Made by a program: the position numbers and the translations under genes
Assembly (NCBI RefSeq): GCF_000246945.1
Contig: NZ_BAEX01000001.1
Location: 52,643 to 116,642 of the forward strand
DNA length: 64,000 bases
From: Myroides injenensis M09-0166
GTDB lineage: Bacteria; Bacteroidota; Bacteroidia; Flavobacteriales; Flavobacteriaceae
Reading direction: 5' to 3'
Notes under the pieces: generated by a model
The model's input: the letters and a program-made list of their open reading frames with translations, nothing else
Database searches by the model: none
What the model was told of the DNA's origin: nothing
Shown: positions 40,399-50,141 of the stretch, piece by piece
Position numbering within the stretch: the first letter of the stretch is position 1
Layout: every line of letters begins with the position of its first letter

Positions 40399-40547
40399 TG
40401 AGTTGAGTTTAAAGCTATCAAAAAGAAAATGATAGTTTATTTATTTTTGTTGTCGTTATTTGGTACACAAAGTTTATAAAAAATAGCGTATAGTAGTTAG
40501 GTAATTAAACGGCTAAACTTGTAAAAAAGACGCATTGTGATATTGTA

Positions 40548-41441
40548 TTAGTGTAAGTTTTTAAATTCTGTAGGGGACATATTAGTATGGTTTTTAAAGA
40601 ATTTACTAAACATAGAAGCATCTGGGAAATTTAAAATAGAGATTATTTCAGAGATTGTAATTGCAGGATTTTTTAGTAATACTTTAGCTTCGAGAATGAT
40701 TGATTCACTAATAATTTGCTTTGGTGTTTTTTGAAATGTATCTGTAACAATCTTAGTTAAGTGCTTTCTACTTATAAACATAGTGTCAGCATAAAATTGT
40801 ACACTTCTTTGTTTCTTGAAATTTGAGGAAACTAGGAATAGGAAATTCTTGGCAATCTCTTCTTTTCGCTGGCGTTTACCGATAGATTGAGCTTGTGATT
40901 TAGTATAGTAATTACCGAGTTCATACATTAAGATTGAGAAATAATGTAATATTAAAGGCTTTGCAAAAAGGTGTTCTTTGCTATATATTAAATGATTTAA
41001 TCTCTTGAGTATAGTAGTAACTTCTATTCTAATTTTTTTCTGTAATGTAATTACTTTTGGATACTGAGAAGAAAGAAAGTTTAATAAGTTATGTGATTTT
41101 ATATGGAATCCCGCTTCTAAGAATAAGTCTGCATCTATGAATATAGCTTTGACCGCGAAATCATCAGTAAATTGTTTTATTTCAAAAAATTGAGATGAAA
41201 GAATAACAAGCATATCGTCTTTTTTGACAACTTGCGGTTCTAAGTTTATAGTAATCTCACATTCACCACCTGTTACTATAATCAGACCAAAGGTAGTAAA
41301 CTGATATGGTCGATTTAATATGAAATATTGATTTTGTCGAGGTCCAATATCAAAAATAGCTAATCTATTGTCAGTTAGCTTGTGTTGATATCTTTTAATT
41401 ATATCAGTTAAGGAATAAATTTGGATGTAATCTTTAGACAC
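40548..41441 (-). CDS. AraC-family transcriptional regulator, 297 aa
   Basis: The C-terminal 100 residues hold two helix-turn-helix motifs: VQFYADTMFISRKHLTKIVTD and ISEIISILNFPDASMFSKFF, ending with NMSPTEFKN. The N-terminal 150 residues look like a cupin-type sensing domain (QYFILNRPYQFTTFGLIIVTGGECEI). It probably senses a small ligand. Neighbours are the FabH-like gene downstream and the RND operon upstream; either could be a target, but nothing in the sequence proves it. Confidence 0.88.
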   Translation of the reverse strand: MSKDYIQIYSLTDIIKRYQHKLTDNRLAIFDIGPRQNQYFILNRPYQFTTFGLIIVTGGECEITINLEPQVVKKDDMLVILSSQFFEIKQFTDDFAVKAIFIDADLFLEAGFHIKSHNLLNFLSSQYPKVITLQKKIRIEVTTILKRLNHLIYSKEHLFAKPLILHYFSILMYELGNYYTKSQAQSIGKRQRKEEIAKNFLFLVSSNFKKQRSVQFYADTMFISRKHLTKIVTDTFQKTPKQIISESIILEAKVLLKNPAITISEIISILNFPDASMFSKFFKNHTNMSPTEFKNLH

Positions 41442-41603
41442 AGTTAATGAGTTTGATATGAATAGTAATAGCTACTTATACTATTACAAAAAGCAATGGT
41501 TAATAATAAAGTAAAAATATAAGAATACGACTAGAATTTATATTAATACTATCCTAATTATGTGTACTTCTATTGTTACATAAGGGGATTGTTAAATAAA
41601 GAA

Positions 41604-41640
41604 AAGGGGACTATTTTTAAATACTAAAAACAGTCCCCTT
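41604..41640 (-). terminator. Terminator of the efflux operon
   Basis: AAGGGGACT (41604-41612) pairs perfectly with AGTCCCCTT (41632-41640); on the minus strand it is followed by TTCTTTATTT. It stands 36 bases after the RND stop. Confidence 0.75.
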
Positions 41641-41675
41641 ACTAAACATAATGATGGTTAAATAACGAATTTAAA

Positions 41676-44600
41676 CTATTTATTATGATTTAGATTTTCT
41701 GATACATATTCGTCTACAAAGTTTTCATTTACATCATAATCTGCTGTCATTAAACTTTGGTAATCAACATCTTTTTTCTTTCCAAATTTGTTACCTATTT
41801 TGTCAAATATTGAATAGATTATTGGTACAATAACTAAAGTTAGCAATAAGGAAGAAAGTAATCCCCCTATAATTACCACAGCTAAACCATTGTTCATTTC
41901 AGCACCAGCTCCATTTGCAAGTGCAATAGGTACCATACCTATTACCATCGCAATCGTCGTCATTAAAATAGGACGTAGACGCGCATGATTTGCTGCAATT
42001 AGTGCATCATGTACACTGTCCCCAGCTTGTACGCGATGATTCGCAAAGTCAACTAGCAAAATAGCATTCTTACACACTAATCCAATTAGCATAATAACAC
42101 CTAGTATCGTAAAGATATTTAAAGAGATGTTGGCTATTGCCAAGGCTAATAAAGCTCCAATAAAAGAAAGGGGTACAGAGAATATCACGATGAATGGTTT
42201 CGTGAAACTATCATATAAGGCAACCATAACCAAATATACTAATATAATAGCTGCTAGTAAAGCAATACCCAATGTTCCAAATCCTTCTTGTTGATCTTCC
42301 ATAGTCCCTGACCATTGATATTTTACACCTGGTTTAATAGTCAGGTTGTCAAATTGAGCTACCCATTCATCTGCAATTTGTCCAGGCGAACGACCAATTG
42401 ATTGAGATTTAATAGTTACTGATGGACTTTTGTCTCTACGTTCTAAAACCGATGGTCCAGAACTATAGTTAATGTCTGCGAATTGATATAATTTGATATT
42501 TTGCCCTTTATTATTTGCGAAGGAAATATCTTTCACGTCGTCAATAGTGCTTCTTGCATAATCTTGAAAACGAATATTGATATCATATTCATATTCTCCT
42601 GCTCTAAACTTACCGTCTGTATTACCATTAAATGCTGTCTGCATTGTCATCCCTACTGTGTACATATCTAGCCCTAATGCAGCCATCTTATCACGATTGA
42701 TTTGTACATTTATTTCTGGACTTCCTGTTTCAGTTGTCAGTTTGACCTCCATTGCACCTGGAGTCTTTTCTAGAATTTCTTTTGCTTGTAGAGCGAAATC
42801 CATAGCGTCATCAAGAACTGGTCCCGTAATAGTAAGTGATATTGGAGCCTCTTCTGCACCTATTAATCCGACAGGAACAGTTTTTACTTTAGCACCAACT
42901 ACTATAGGGGCTAGTTCATTTTTTAGTTTGGCTGCATATATAAACGAACTTTCATCTCTTTCCTTTTTATCAGTAAGAATAACTTGTATTTCAGATTTGT
43001 ATTTTGTGGCTTGTATTCCACCATATCCTTCTGACGATTGTCCTACTGTAGTAATCATATCTACTACTTCAGGTTTTTGTCGAATGTATTCTTCTACGGT
43101 TTGTGTTATCTTATTTGTCTGTTCTAACGAAGCATCCTTCTCTAATTCCAATTGAATTAAGAATTCACCTTTATCTGTTTTTGGCAAAAATTCAAAACCA
43201 ATGAACCCTATTGGCACTAAAGCAATAGAAGTAAAGAATGTGATGGCAACAATTACCATTACGATAATAGAGTTTTTTGTAGAATTTAATGCCCAAACTA
43301 ATAAATCAGAAATAGTATGGGTAAAAGCATTTAAACCTTTTTCAAATCCGAATATTATTTTTCCAAAAATAGAAGAACGTTTTATAAATTCTATTTTTCC
43401 ATATCTAGAGAATAACCATGGTACAATTGTAAAAGATACAAGCAGTGACAACATTGTTGCTATAATAACAGTGACACAGAATTGTTTGATAATATTAGGT
43501 ACCAATCCAGAAGACATTGCAATCGGTAAGAATACTACGATAATTACTAATGTAATTGCTGTCACGGTGAAGCCAATTTCTTTAGCTCCGTCATAAGATG
43601 CACGAACTTTATTCTTGCCCATTTCCATATGGCGGTGAATATTCTCAATTACAACAATCGCATCATCTACTAATATTCCCACTACTAAGGATAAAGCAAG
43701 TAAACTTAATAAGTTTAATGAATAGCCAAAAAGATATAGACCAATAAAGGTAGCTATTAATGATAATGGAATTGCTACCATTACTATAAGTGCATTCCTG
43801 AAGCTGTGTAAGAAAAATAGCATTACAAAGGCTACTAATACAATAGCTAAGAATAAGTCAAACATAACTCCATTAGCAGCTTCTAATGTAAACTCAGAAG
43901 TGTCATTTGCAATGTTTATTTTTAGATTAACATCACTATAGTTACTTTCAACTTCTTTAATTGTCTCTCTTGTAAGTTCACTAATAGTTACAGCGTTTGC
44001 ATCTGACTGTTTTATAATTTGCATTAAGATGGTAGACTGTTGATTTAATCTTGCAATTTTTTCAATTTCTTTAATGCCATCTTGTACATCAGCTACGTCT
44101 TTTAGTCTAATATCAATTCCATTTTGAGAAGCGATCACTAGATTTCGCATTTCTTCTACATCTTTATATTTCCCTGCTAGACGTATTAGAGTTTGTTTAT
44201 CCTGTGATTTTACGTTACCAGTAGGGAAGTCTAAATTGGAAGCAAGAACCATTTGTTGTACCATAGGTACATTAAGCCCATACGCTTCTAATTTTTTGGG
44301 ATCAAGTGAAACTTGTATTTCTCTCTCTTCTCCACCTATTAGTTCAACTTTAGCAACTCCATTGATACGAGAGAAAATAGGTTGAATCTTTTTGTCAAGT
44401 AAGTCATAAGCTTCTTTTTCATTTAAGCTGCTTGTAATACTTAATGTTAAGATAGGTAAATCACTTAAAGAATATTTTTGCAAAGAAGGTGGATCTACGT
44501 CTTTTGGTAAATCCTTTAATATTGCATTTATTTTTCTTTGAGCATCATTTAACGACAGATCGACATCTGCTTCAGAAGTTAAGTAGATCATAATAGTAGA

Positions 44601-44864
44601 TAAGCTTTCGAAAGACATAGCTTCTACTTTTTTGACATTCTCTAGCGATGCTACTGCATCTTCTATTTTTTTTGTAACTGTATTTTCAATTTCTGATGGA
44701 GAAGCACCTGGATATACTGTGGCAACTGTAATTACGTTCACCTCGAATTTAGGGATAAGCTCGTAACTCAAGTTTTTATAACTGAATAGCCCTCCCAATA
44801 ATAAAGCAATAAACATTACTATGATTATGCTTGGGCGTTTTATTGATATTTCTGCTATTTTCAT
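41676..44864 (-). CDS. RND-family efflux permease (AcrB/MexB-like inner-membrane pump)
   Basis: 1062 residues with the RND layout: N-terminal helix (IKRPSIIIVMFIALLLGGLF), porter domain 1, a block of helices with VVGILVDDAIVVIENIHRHM carrying the paired Asp of the proton relay, porter domain 2 and the second helix block. It ends in an acidic tail. In the inner membrane it exports drugs, detergents or other amphiphiles through a TolC-like channel, driven by protons. Last gene of tetR-tolC-MFP-RND; 22 bases after the adaptor gene. Confidence 0.93.
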   Translation of the reverse strand: MKIAEISIKRPSIIIVMFIALLLGGLFSYKNLSYELIPKFEVNVITVATVYPGASPSEIENTVTKKIEDAVASLENVKKVEAMSFESLSTIMIYLTSEADVDLSLNDAQRKINAILKDLPKDVDPPSLQKYSLSDLPILTLSITSSLNEKEAYDLLDKKIQPIFSRINGVAKVELIGGEEREIQVSLDPKKLEAYGLNVPMVQQMVLASNLDFPTGNVKSQDKQTLIRLAGKYKDVEEMRNLVIASQNGIDIRLKDVADVQDGIKEIEKIARLNQQSTILMQIIKQSDANAVTISELTRETIKEVESNYSDVNLKINIANDTSEFTLEAANGVMFDLFLAIVLVAFVMLFFLHSFRNALIVMVAIPLSLIATFIGLYLFGYSLNLLSLLALSLVVGILVDDAIVVIENIHRHMEMGKNKVRASYDGAKEIGFTVTAITLVIIVVFLPIAMSSGLVPNIIKQFCVTVIIATMLSLLVSFTIVPWLFSRYGKIEFIKRSSIFGKIIFGFEKGLNAFTHTISDLLVWALNSTKNSIIVMVIVAITFFTSIALVPIGFIGFEFLPKTDKGEFLIQLELEKDASLEQTNKITQTVEEYIRQKPEVVDMITTVGQSSEGYGGIQATKYKSEIQVILTDKKERDESSFIYAAKLKNELAPIVVGAKVKTVPVGLIGAEEAPISLTITGPVLDDAMDFALQAKEILEKTPGAMEVKLTTETGSPEINVQINRDKMAALGLDMYTVGMTMQTAFNGNTDGKFRAGEYEYDINIRFQDYARSTIDDVKDISFANNKGQNIKLYQFADINYSSGPSVLERRDKSPSVTIKSQSIGRSPGQIADEWVAQFDNLTIKPGVKYQWSGTMEDQQEGFGTLGIALLAAIILVYLVMVALYDSFTKPFIVIFSVPLSFIGALLALAIANISLNIFTILGVIMLIGLVCKNAILLVDFANHRVQAGDSVHDALIAANHARLRPILMTTIAMVIGMVPIALANGAGAEMNNGLAVVIIGGLLSSLLLTLVIVPIIYSIFDKIGNKFGKKKDVDYQSLMTADYDVNENFVDEYVSENLNHNK

Positions 44865-44886
44865 GTGAAAAGTCCTATGTTAGACA

Positions 44887-45948
44887 TTATTTAATGATTG
44901 ATACAGGTGTATTATCTGTAAGGTTAATTTGTCCTGAAGTGATTACTGTATCTCCTTCTTTAAGTCCATCTAGAATTTCTACAAAATCGCCGAAGTTTCT
45001 TCCAGATACTACATTTTTAGCAATAGCTACATCATTTTCAATTATATAGATTAAATTAGAACTTACACTACCCACAAAAGCATTTCTTGGTACAATTAAT
45101 ACCGGAGTATCTTGGTCGTTTTCTGAATTGAAATAAGCAGAACCATACATCCCAGCTCTTAATTTTGAGTTTTGATTATTTTCTATCAATAAGTCAACTG
45201 GATAATTTAAGGCAGCATCTGCTTTTGGGGCAATAAAAGTTATTTTTCCTGAAAAAGAATCATTGGGAAGTACACTTGCTTTTACTTTGATAATGTCGCC
45301 TTCTGCCAAGTTAGCCACGTGACTTTCATCAACGTTTACACGTAATTTTAGTTTACTAACGTTTACTAAATCAAATAGGGGAGCACCAGGTCCTACAAAA
45401 GCACCTTGTTCAATATATTTTTTATTGATGATACCATTAATTGGTGCTTTTATGTTAGCATCATTAGCTGTTAGTCTTGCCGATTTAACGTTTGCCTCGG
45501 CATTTTTTAGCATTAAACGAACTTGATCTAATTGCTGTTGAGTTACCCCACCGGTTTTGTAAGCACTTTCAAATCTTGCTGCATCTGCTGTTGCTGTTGC
45601 TAATGCAGCTTCTGCATTTTGTAATTGAACATTGATTTGATCAGGGTTTATAATTGCTAAGGTTTGCCCTTTCGTAACTTTGCTACCTTCGTCTACTAAA
45701 AGTTTGATTACTCTTCCAGGTGTCTCAGCAGATAGGGTTACTTCATTTTCAGGTACAAAGTTACCATTGGCTTTATAACTTGCATCAATTTTTTTTATGA
45801 CAGCTTTTTCTGCTCGAACAGATACAGATGTACTCTTTTGAGAGACAATTGCTGTTTCCTTATCGTTTTTGGATTTATTATTTGTAAGTATAAAGACAGT
45901 ACCTCCGATTAATACGATTAGTACTAGTGATGTTATTATTTTTTTCAT
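44887..45948 (-). CDS. RND efflux periplasmic adaptor (MFP/HlyD-like)
   Basis: 353 residues. N-terminal membrane anchor (IITSLVLIVLIGGTVFIL), a barrel-sandwich/lipoyl half (PGRVIKLLVDEGSKVTKGQ and IKAPINGIINKKYIEQG), a helical hairpin between, then beta-barrel and membrane-proximal domains. It links the RND pump at 41676 with the outer-membrane channel at 45970 in the periplasm. 21 bases separate it from the TolC-like gene. Confidence 0.93.
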   Translation of the reverse strand: MKKIITSLVLIVLIGGTVFILTNNKSKNDKETAIVSQKSTSVSVRAEKAVIKKIDASYKANGNFVPENEVTLSAETPGRVIKLLVDEGSKVTKGQTLAIINPDQINVQLQNAEAALATATADAARFESAYKTGGVTQQQLDQVRLMLKNAEANVKSARLTANDANIKAPINGIINKKYIEQGAFVGPGAPLFDLVNVSKLKLRVNVDESHVANLAEGDIIKVKASVLPNDSFSGKITFIAPKADAALNYPVDLLIENNQNSKLRAGMYGSAYFNSENDQDTPVLIVPRNAFVGSVSSNLIYIIENDVAIAKNVVSGRNFGDFVEILDGLKEGDTVITSGQINLTDNTPVSIIK

Positions 45949-45969
45949 GATAGTAATCGATTGTTTTAA

Positions 45970-47289
45970 TTAATCTAACAATTTCTTTAATTCTCCTTGT
46001 GCTTTTATTACTTGTACTTCTGCTAGTTTATAATCTAATTGCGCAGTGGTATAATTATTTTCAGCCTCAGTATAGGCATTTTCTGCATTCAATAAATCCG
46101 TTAATGAAGCAAGTCCATGTTTATAATTATTTTGAATATTGCTTAGAATATTTTTAGCTAATGCCACATTATCTTTTTGGATATTAATAGTAATTAAAGC
46201 ATTCTCTAAAGAAGTAATAGCATTTGTAAAATCTAATGCTAATGCTTGTTTTGTGTTTTCAATTTCAACATCCACTTTTTTTAATTCAATGTTCACTTGG
46301 CGTACTTTACTTCTTACTTCAAAACCGTTGAAAACGGGAATTTTTAAACTAACACCTACCATTGCGTTATTCGTCCAAAATACGCCATCAGACGGTTTTC
46401 CTCCCCAAGTGAATTTGTCACCTAAACCTTGATATCCAAAAGAACCAAAGGCTGCAAGTGAAGGATAATAATCAGCTAAACTTGCTTTCTTTTTGTAATG
46501 CAACAAATCTTTCTGTTTTTCTAATAGATGTAATTCTGTTCTATTGTCAACATTACTATCAGCAAGTATTTTTGTTTCATCAATGTCAAAAGAGTCTTGT
46601 GATAAAGTGATATGTTGATTCAAATCCATTCCTATCAAAAACTTAAGTGCATTTTCTTGTAATTCTATTGCATTTAAAACCTGTTGTTTCTGTGCCTTTA
46701 GATTACTTAATGCAACATTTGTTCTATCCAAATCTATTTGAGTAGCTAATCCGTTTTTGTGTAGTTCTTCTATAATGTTTTTTATTCTACTGGTACTTTC
46801 TACAGTAGTTTCAAGTGCTTTTAGCATTTCTTTTGACTGAAATACTTGGTAGTAAGCAGTAGCTACTTTCTCTATGATTTGTTCATCAGTTAAGTCTTTA
46901 TTAATGATGTAAAAATCTTTTGCAGTGCGTGCAGCTTTTAATCCCATAAAAACAGCTTGGTTAAATAACATTTGTGTAACTGTAGCTGTAGCTTGAGAAT
47001 TCCATTTTAAATTAACTGGAATCATTTGTGTCTGCCCACCCAATGTAAGAGGTAGCTCTTGAATTAAGGGGTTATTGACTATATTTCCTTCTATATTTAG
47101 ATGAGGTAGCGCATTCGAGCGTACTTCTTCAATCTGGTAGGAACTATTCTCAATATCTAAAATCGCTAGTTTGGCTTCGGCTTTATATTCTAAAGCATGA
47201 CGAAGTGCCTTTTTTAACGATAGTTCTTCTTGTGCTTTTAAGGATGAAAAAGAACACAAGAGTGCTAAAGTGAGTATATATTTATTCAT
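45970..47289 (-). CDS. TolC-family outer-membrane efflux channel
   Basis: 439 residues with signal peptide MNKYILTLALLCSFSSLKAQ. Two homologous halves of the OEP family rich in long helices: EELSLKKALRHALEYKAEAK at the start, and KHGLASLTDLLNAENAYTEAENNYTTAQLDYKLAEVQV near the end, typical of coiled TolC trunks. It forms the trimeric exit duct of the pump. 14 bases after tetR. Confidence 0.93.
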   Translation of the reverse strand: MNKYILTLALLCSFSSLKAQEELSLKKALRHALEYKAEAKLAILDIENSSYQIEEVRSNALPHLNIEGNIVNNPLIQELPLTLGGQTQMIPVNLKWNSQATATVTQMLFNQAVFMGLKAARTAKDFYIINKDLTDEQIIEKVATAYYQVFQSKEMLKALETTVESTSRIKNIIEELHKNGLATQIDLDRTNVALSNLKAQKQQVLNAIELQENALKFLIGMDLNQHITLSQDSFDIDETKILADSNVDNRTELHLLEKQKDLLHYKKKASLADYYPSLAAFGSFGYQGLGDKFTWGGKPSDGVFWTNNAMVGVSLKIPVFNGFEVRSKVRQVNIELKKVDVEIENTKQALALDFTNAITSLENALITINIQKDNVALAKNILSNIQNNYKHGLASLTDLLNAENAYTEAENNYTTAQLDYKLAEVQVIKAQGELKKLLD

Positions 47290-47303
47290 AGTTGTTTGAA
47301 AGC

Positions 47304-47903
47304 TTACTTGTCTTTAATTAATTGTTCAAATTGTTTGAGTCCTTTTTCAGTTGCTATACTCCTAATATGATATTCTAGATGCATAGCGTGGATATCTTGG
47401 TGTTCAAATTCTGTAGATGGAAAATAGTCCATATCGTCTATAGCTATTAAAGATGCTAAGTGAAAACGTGCAATATATTCTACATCAACATTAGCTCTAT
47501 ATACTTTTTCTTTGATTCCTTTTTCTAAATTATCTTCGATAATGTGGACATATTTCTTTTTGTAAAATACTTTTTGTTTCTGCGCTAATTTTGGATAGTA
47601 TTTATTTAACTCATAGAGAGATGCAGAGCAATTAATAGCAAATACTTCGTCAATATCTTTATGAGCTGACAATAATTCAGGAATAGCTTCTTGATTCTTA
47701 GCTAATGTGGTTTCAAGTTGAGCGATAAATTTTCCATTGATATATGCCAAACTTTTTTCAATTAGTTCTGGTTTTGAGCTATAATGTTGATAAATGGTTT
47801 TTTTTGAGATACTTAATTCAGAAGCAATATCATCCATTGTGATTGTTTTGAATCCTTTTTCCAAAAACATTTCTGTTGCTTTCTCTAATATTTGTGTTTC
47901 CAT
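47304..47903 (-). CDS. TetR-family regulator of the efflux operon
   Basis: 199 residues. The first 50 contain the TetR helix-turn-helix: ILEKATEMFLEKGFKTITMDDIASELSISKKTIYQHYSSK. The ligand domain is unlike the best-known members. First gene of the operon; two tandem inverted repeats (47936-47963 and 47973-48000) just upstream are probable operators, so it likely represses its own operon. Confidence 0.93.
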   Translation of the reverse strand: METQILEKATEMFLEKGFKTITMDDIASELSISKKTIYQHYSSKPELIEKSLAYINGKFIAQLETTLAKNQEAIPELLSAHKDIDEVFAINCSASLYELNKYYPKLAQKQKVFYKKKYVHIIEDNLEKGIKEKVYRANVDVEYIARFHLASLIAIDDMDYFPSTEFEHQDIHAMHLEYHIRSIATEKGLKQFEQLIKDK

Positions 47904-47935
47904 TTTTTTAAATTTTGACAGAGCAAATATAGTAT

Positions 47936-47963
47936 GGAAACTTTTTGTTTTTATAAAGTTTCC
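47936..47963. promoter_or_regulatory. TetR operator candidate O1
   Basis: GGAAACTTT, 10 bases, AAAGTTTCC: perfect 9-bp arms, 33 bases before the tetR start. The perfect symmetry and position are typical of TetR autoregulation. Confidence 0.75.
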
Positions 47964-47972
47964 TTTAATTAA

Positions 47973-48000
47973 GAAAACTTTAACTTGTTAAGAAGTTTCC
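47973..48000. promoter_or_regulatory. TetR operator candidate O2
   Basis: GAAAACTTT, 10 bases, GAAGTTTCC: the same 9-N10-9 pattern with one change in each arm relative to O1. Centres of O1 and O2 are 37 bp apart. Confidence 0.68.
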
Positions 48001-48817
48001 TGCTTAAAGATGTATAACTAAGTGGTGGTAAAATGGTATCGGTATTTTAGGTTATTATCTAGTGTTTATAGTAGTCTTAAGTTATTGAAGTCATCTTGAC
48101 TTTCTGTAAACATTTTAACTATCTGAACAAAATAAAAAAACGCCTTACTTTTTTTTAATCCTAAAAAGTGTATCTGGTTAAATTATAGTAAGTTAACTCA
48201 AATACAATCTATTTGGCTAAAATCGGAAAGCTTGCTAAAGCCAGTATTCATAAGGACTCTAGCTAAATCCTTCAACACTTCTTCAACACTTCCCCATGAT
48301 TGCTCCATATAGAAGGCTATTTGTTGAAGGAATCTTGAAGAACTGTTGAAGCGCTGTTGAAAAAATCATATCGTTTATAGTAATAAAAGAATGTTGAATA
48401 ACTGTAAACCAGTTTCTTGTATATACGGTAAAGTGCTGTGCATTATTTAGGTGTAATTTTATCTTATTTTGTTAGTAGTTGAGGTTTGATTTGCTGTTTA
48501 ATGCTAGGGGAGAGTTACAATATATCTTATGCAACAATTGATAGTTAAATAAAGAAGATGCTAAAAAAGTATCATCTCTATTTAAATTGTAATTCTTGAT
48601 TATTTAGGGGAGTTATTACTACTTTTAAATTGCTATTTTCTTGTGTTAGAAGATGTCAAGTAGTAAATATTATTAGAAGTTTTTTACCAATAATATCCTT
48701 TAGCGTGGAATATATTGTTTAAATGTAAATTATAGTGATATTGTCAAAAGGTAAAAAGGCTAAACTAAAGAGTGAACTTCAAAAAAAACACGTATTTTTA
48801 CGCAAAAAATTAACAAA
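48001..48817. other. About 817-bp noncoding region
   Basis: No gene seen on either strand. It contains the TTCAACA-rich hairpin (48270-48351) and, at the right, the promoter of the polyprenyl synthase gene (a TATTTTTA box near 48791). The remainder is AT-rich without structure I can support. Confidence 0.5.
48270..48351. repeat. Large hairpin of repeated TTCAACA motifs
   Basis: Arms 48270-48293 and 48329-48351 pair over 20 positions with one mismatch and one small internal loop, with a 35-base loop between. TTCAACA occurs twice in the left arm; the complement TGTTGAA occurs three times from 48322 to 48361. It may be a structured RNA, a multi-site operator or a dispersed intergenic repeat. 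Confidence 0.6.
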
Positions 48818-49792
48818 ATGCAATCAATAGTAAAATACAAAGAACAAATTTCAGAGTTTATTGATTCAATATCTTTATCAGGAACGCCAAAAGAACTTTA
48901 CGAACCTATTTCATATATTTTATCCTTAGGGGGAAAACAAATTCGTCCTGTACTTACACTTATGGCAGCAGATGTTTTTGGGATTGACCCCAAGAAAGCT
49001 ATTTATGCTGCAACTGCAATTGAATTGTTTCACAATTTTTCATTGATGCATGATGATATTATGGATGATGCACCTTTGCGTAGAGGACATCAAACTGTTC
49101 ATGAAAAGTGGGACATAAATACAGCTATTTTATCAGGTGATGCAATGTTGATTTTGGCTTATCAGTATTTTGAACATTATGAGCCAATTGTTTTTAGAGA
49201 TTTAGCTAAGTTGTTTAGTAAAACTGCTATTGAAGTTTGTGAAGGGCAACAATGGGATATTTGTTTTGAGAATAGAAATGATGTTACTATTCCAGAATAT
49301 ATTCAAATGATTAAGTTTAAAACGGCTGTTTTAGTAGCTGCAGCATTGAAGATGGGGGCTATTGTCGCTGGAACAACACAAGAGAATAGTGAAAAAATAT
49401 ATGATTTTGGTTTGAATTTAGGAATAGCTTTTCAATTACAAGATGATTATTTAGATGCATTTGGAGATGAGGCTACCTTTGGAAAAACTATTGGAGGAGA
49501 TATATTAGAGAATAAAAAGACATTTCTTTACCTGAAAGCATTACTAAATGCTAAAGAAAGTGAGAAACATGAATTAGAAGGTCTTTTTTCTACCAATACA
49601 GTAAATGAAGCTGAAAAAATAAAGAGAGTAAAAGAATTATTTCTTTCAACTGGATCAGCGAAAGAATCTCAAAAATTAATAGAGGACTATACAGAAACTG
49701 CCTTAAATATTTTAGAAACTATGGATTTAGCAGAGGACAAGAAAGAACAATTAAGAACTTTCAGTCATGAGCTAATGAATAGAAGGGTATAA
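48818..49792 (+). CDS. Polyprenyl diphosphate synthase
   Basis: 324 residues. Two aspartate-rich motifs: FSLMHDDIMDDAPLRRG (DDxxD, about 80-96) and FQLQDDYLDAFGD (about 206-218); GGKQIRPVL near 44 and FKTAVL near 165 are conserved. It condenses isopentenyl diphosphate with allylic diphosphates, probably for the menaquinone side chain (octaprenyl or heptaprenyl type) in this phylum; chain length cannot be read from the sequence. One base before the next small gene, so co-transcribed. Confidence 0.92.
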   Translation: MQSIVKYKEQISEFIDSISLSGTPKELYEPISYILSLGGKQIRPVLTLMAADVFGIDPKKAIYAATAIELFHNFSLMHDDIMDDAPLRRGHQTVHEKWDINTAILSGDAMLILAYQYFEHYEPIVFRDLAKLFSKTAIEVCEGQQWDICFENRNDVTIPEYIQMIKFKTAVLVAAALKMGAIVAGTTQENSEKIYDFGLNLGIAFQLQDDYLDAFGDEATFGKTIGGDILENKKTFLYLKALLNAKESEKHELEGLFSTNTVNEAEKIKRVKELFLSTGSAKESQKLIEDYTETALNILETMDLAEDKKEQLRTFSHELMNRRV

Positions 49793-49793
49793 T

Positions 49794-50141
49794 ATGTTAC
49801 AAACTACTGTAAAATATTTAGAACAGCATTTAGACAATCAAAAGCTGTTTGTTGATTTAGTTTTGCAAGTGCAAAAAGATTTTCAAACAAGTGTTGATAC
49901 ATCTATTATTTTTACAGCTCAAAATGCCACAGAACTAGTTGTGCAGGTTGAAAATGAACTGCGAAAAATATTAGCTTCTACAACAGTTTCAAAATTTTCA
50001 AATCTATTGTATAGAATTGATGTTGCTGAAAAAGATGTAGAAGCTATTACTAGTAAAGATATTGATGAATATCTTCAACAAATTGTCTATTTAATTCTTA
50101 AGAGAGAATTTCAAAAAGTGTTTATTAGAAATACATTCTAA
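49794..50141 (+). CDS. Conserved hypothetical protein, 115 aa
   Basis: Starts ATG one base after the stop of the polyprenyl synthase gene. Helical, charged, no signal peptide, membrane segment or recognisable motif; DIDEYLQQIVYLILKREFQKVF at the C-terminus. Its last 17 bases overlap the end of the convergent outer-membrane protein gene. Unknown function. Confidence 0.65.
   Translation: MLQTTVKYLEQHLDNQKLFVDLVLQVQKDFQTSVDTSIIFTAQNATELVVQVENELRKILASTTVSKFSNLLYRIDVAEKDVEAITSKDIDEYLQQIVYLILKREFQKVFIRNTF

Noticed and set aside
42577-43155. 192-codon plus-strand frame (and 43201-43596)
   Set aside because: Antisense shadows of the RND pump gene.
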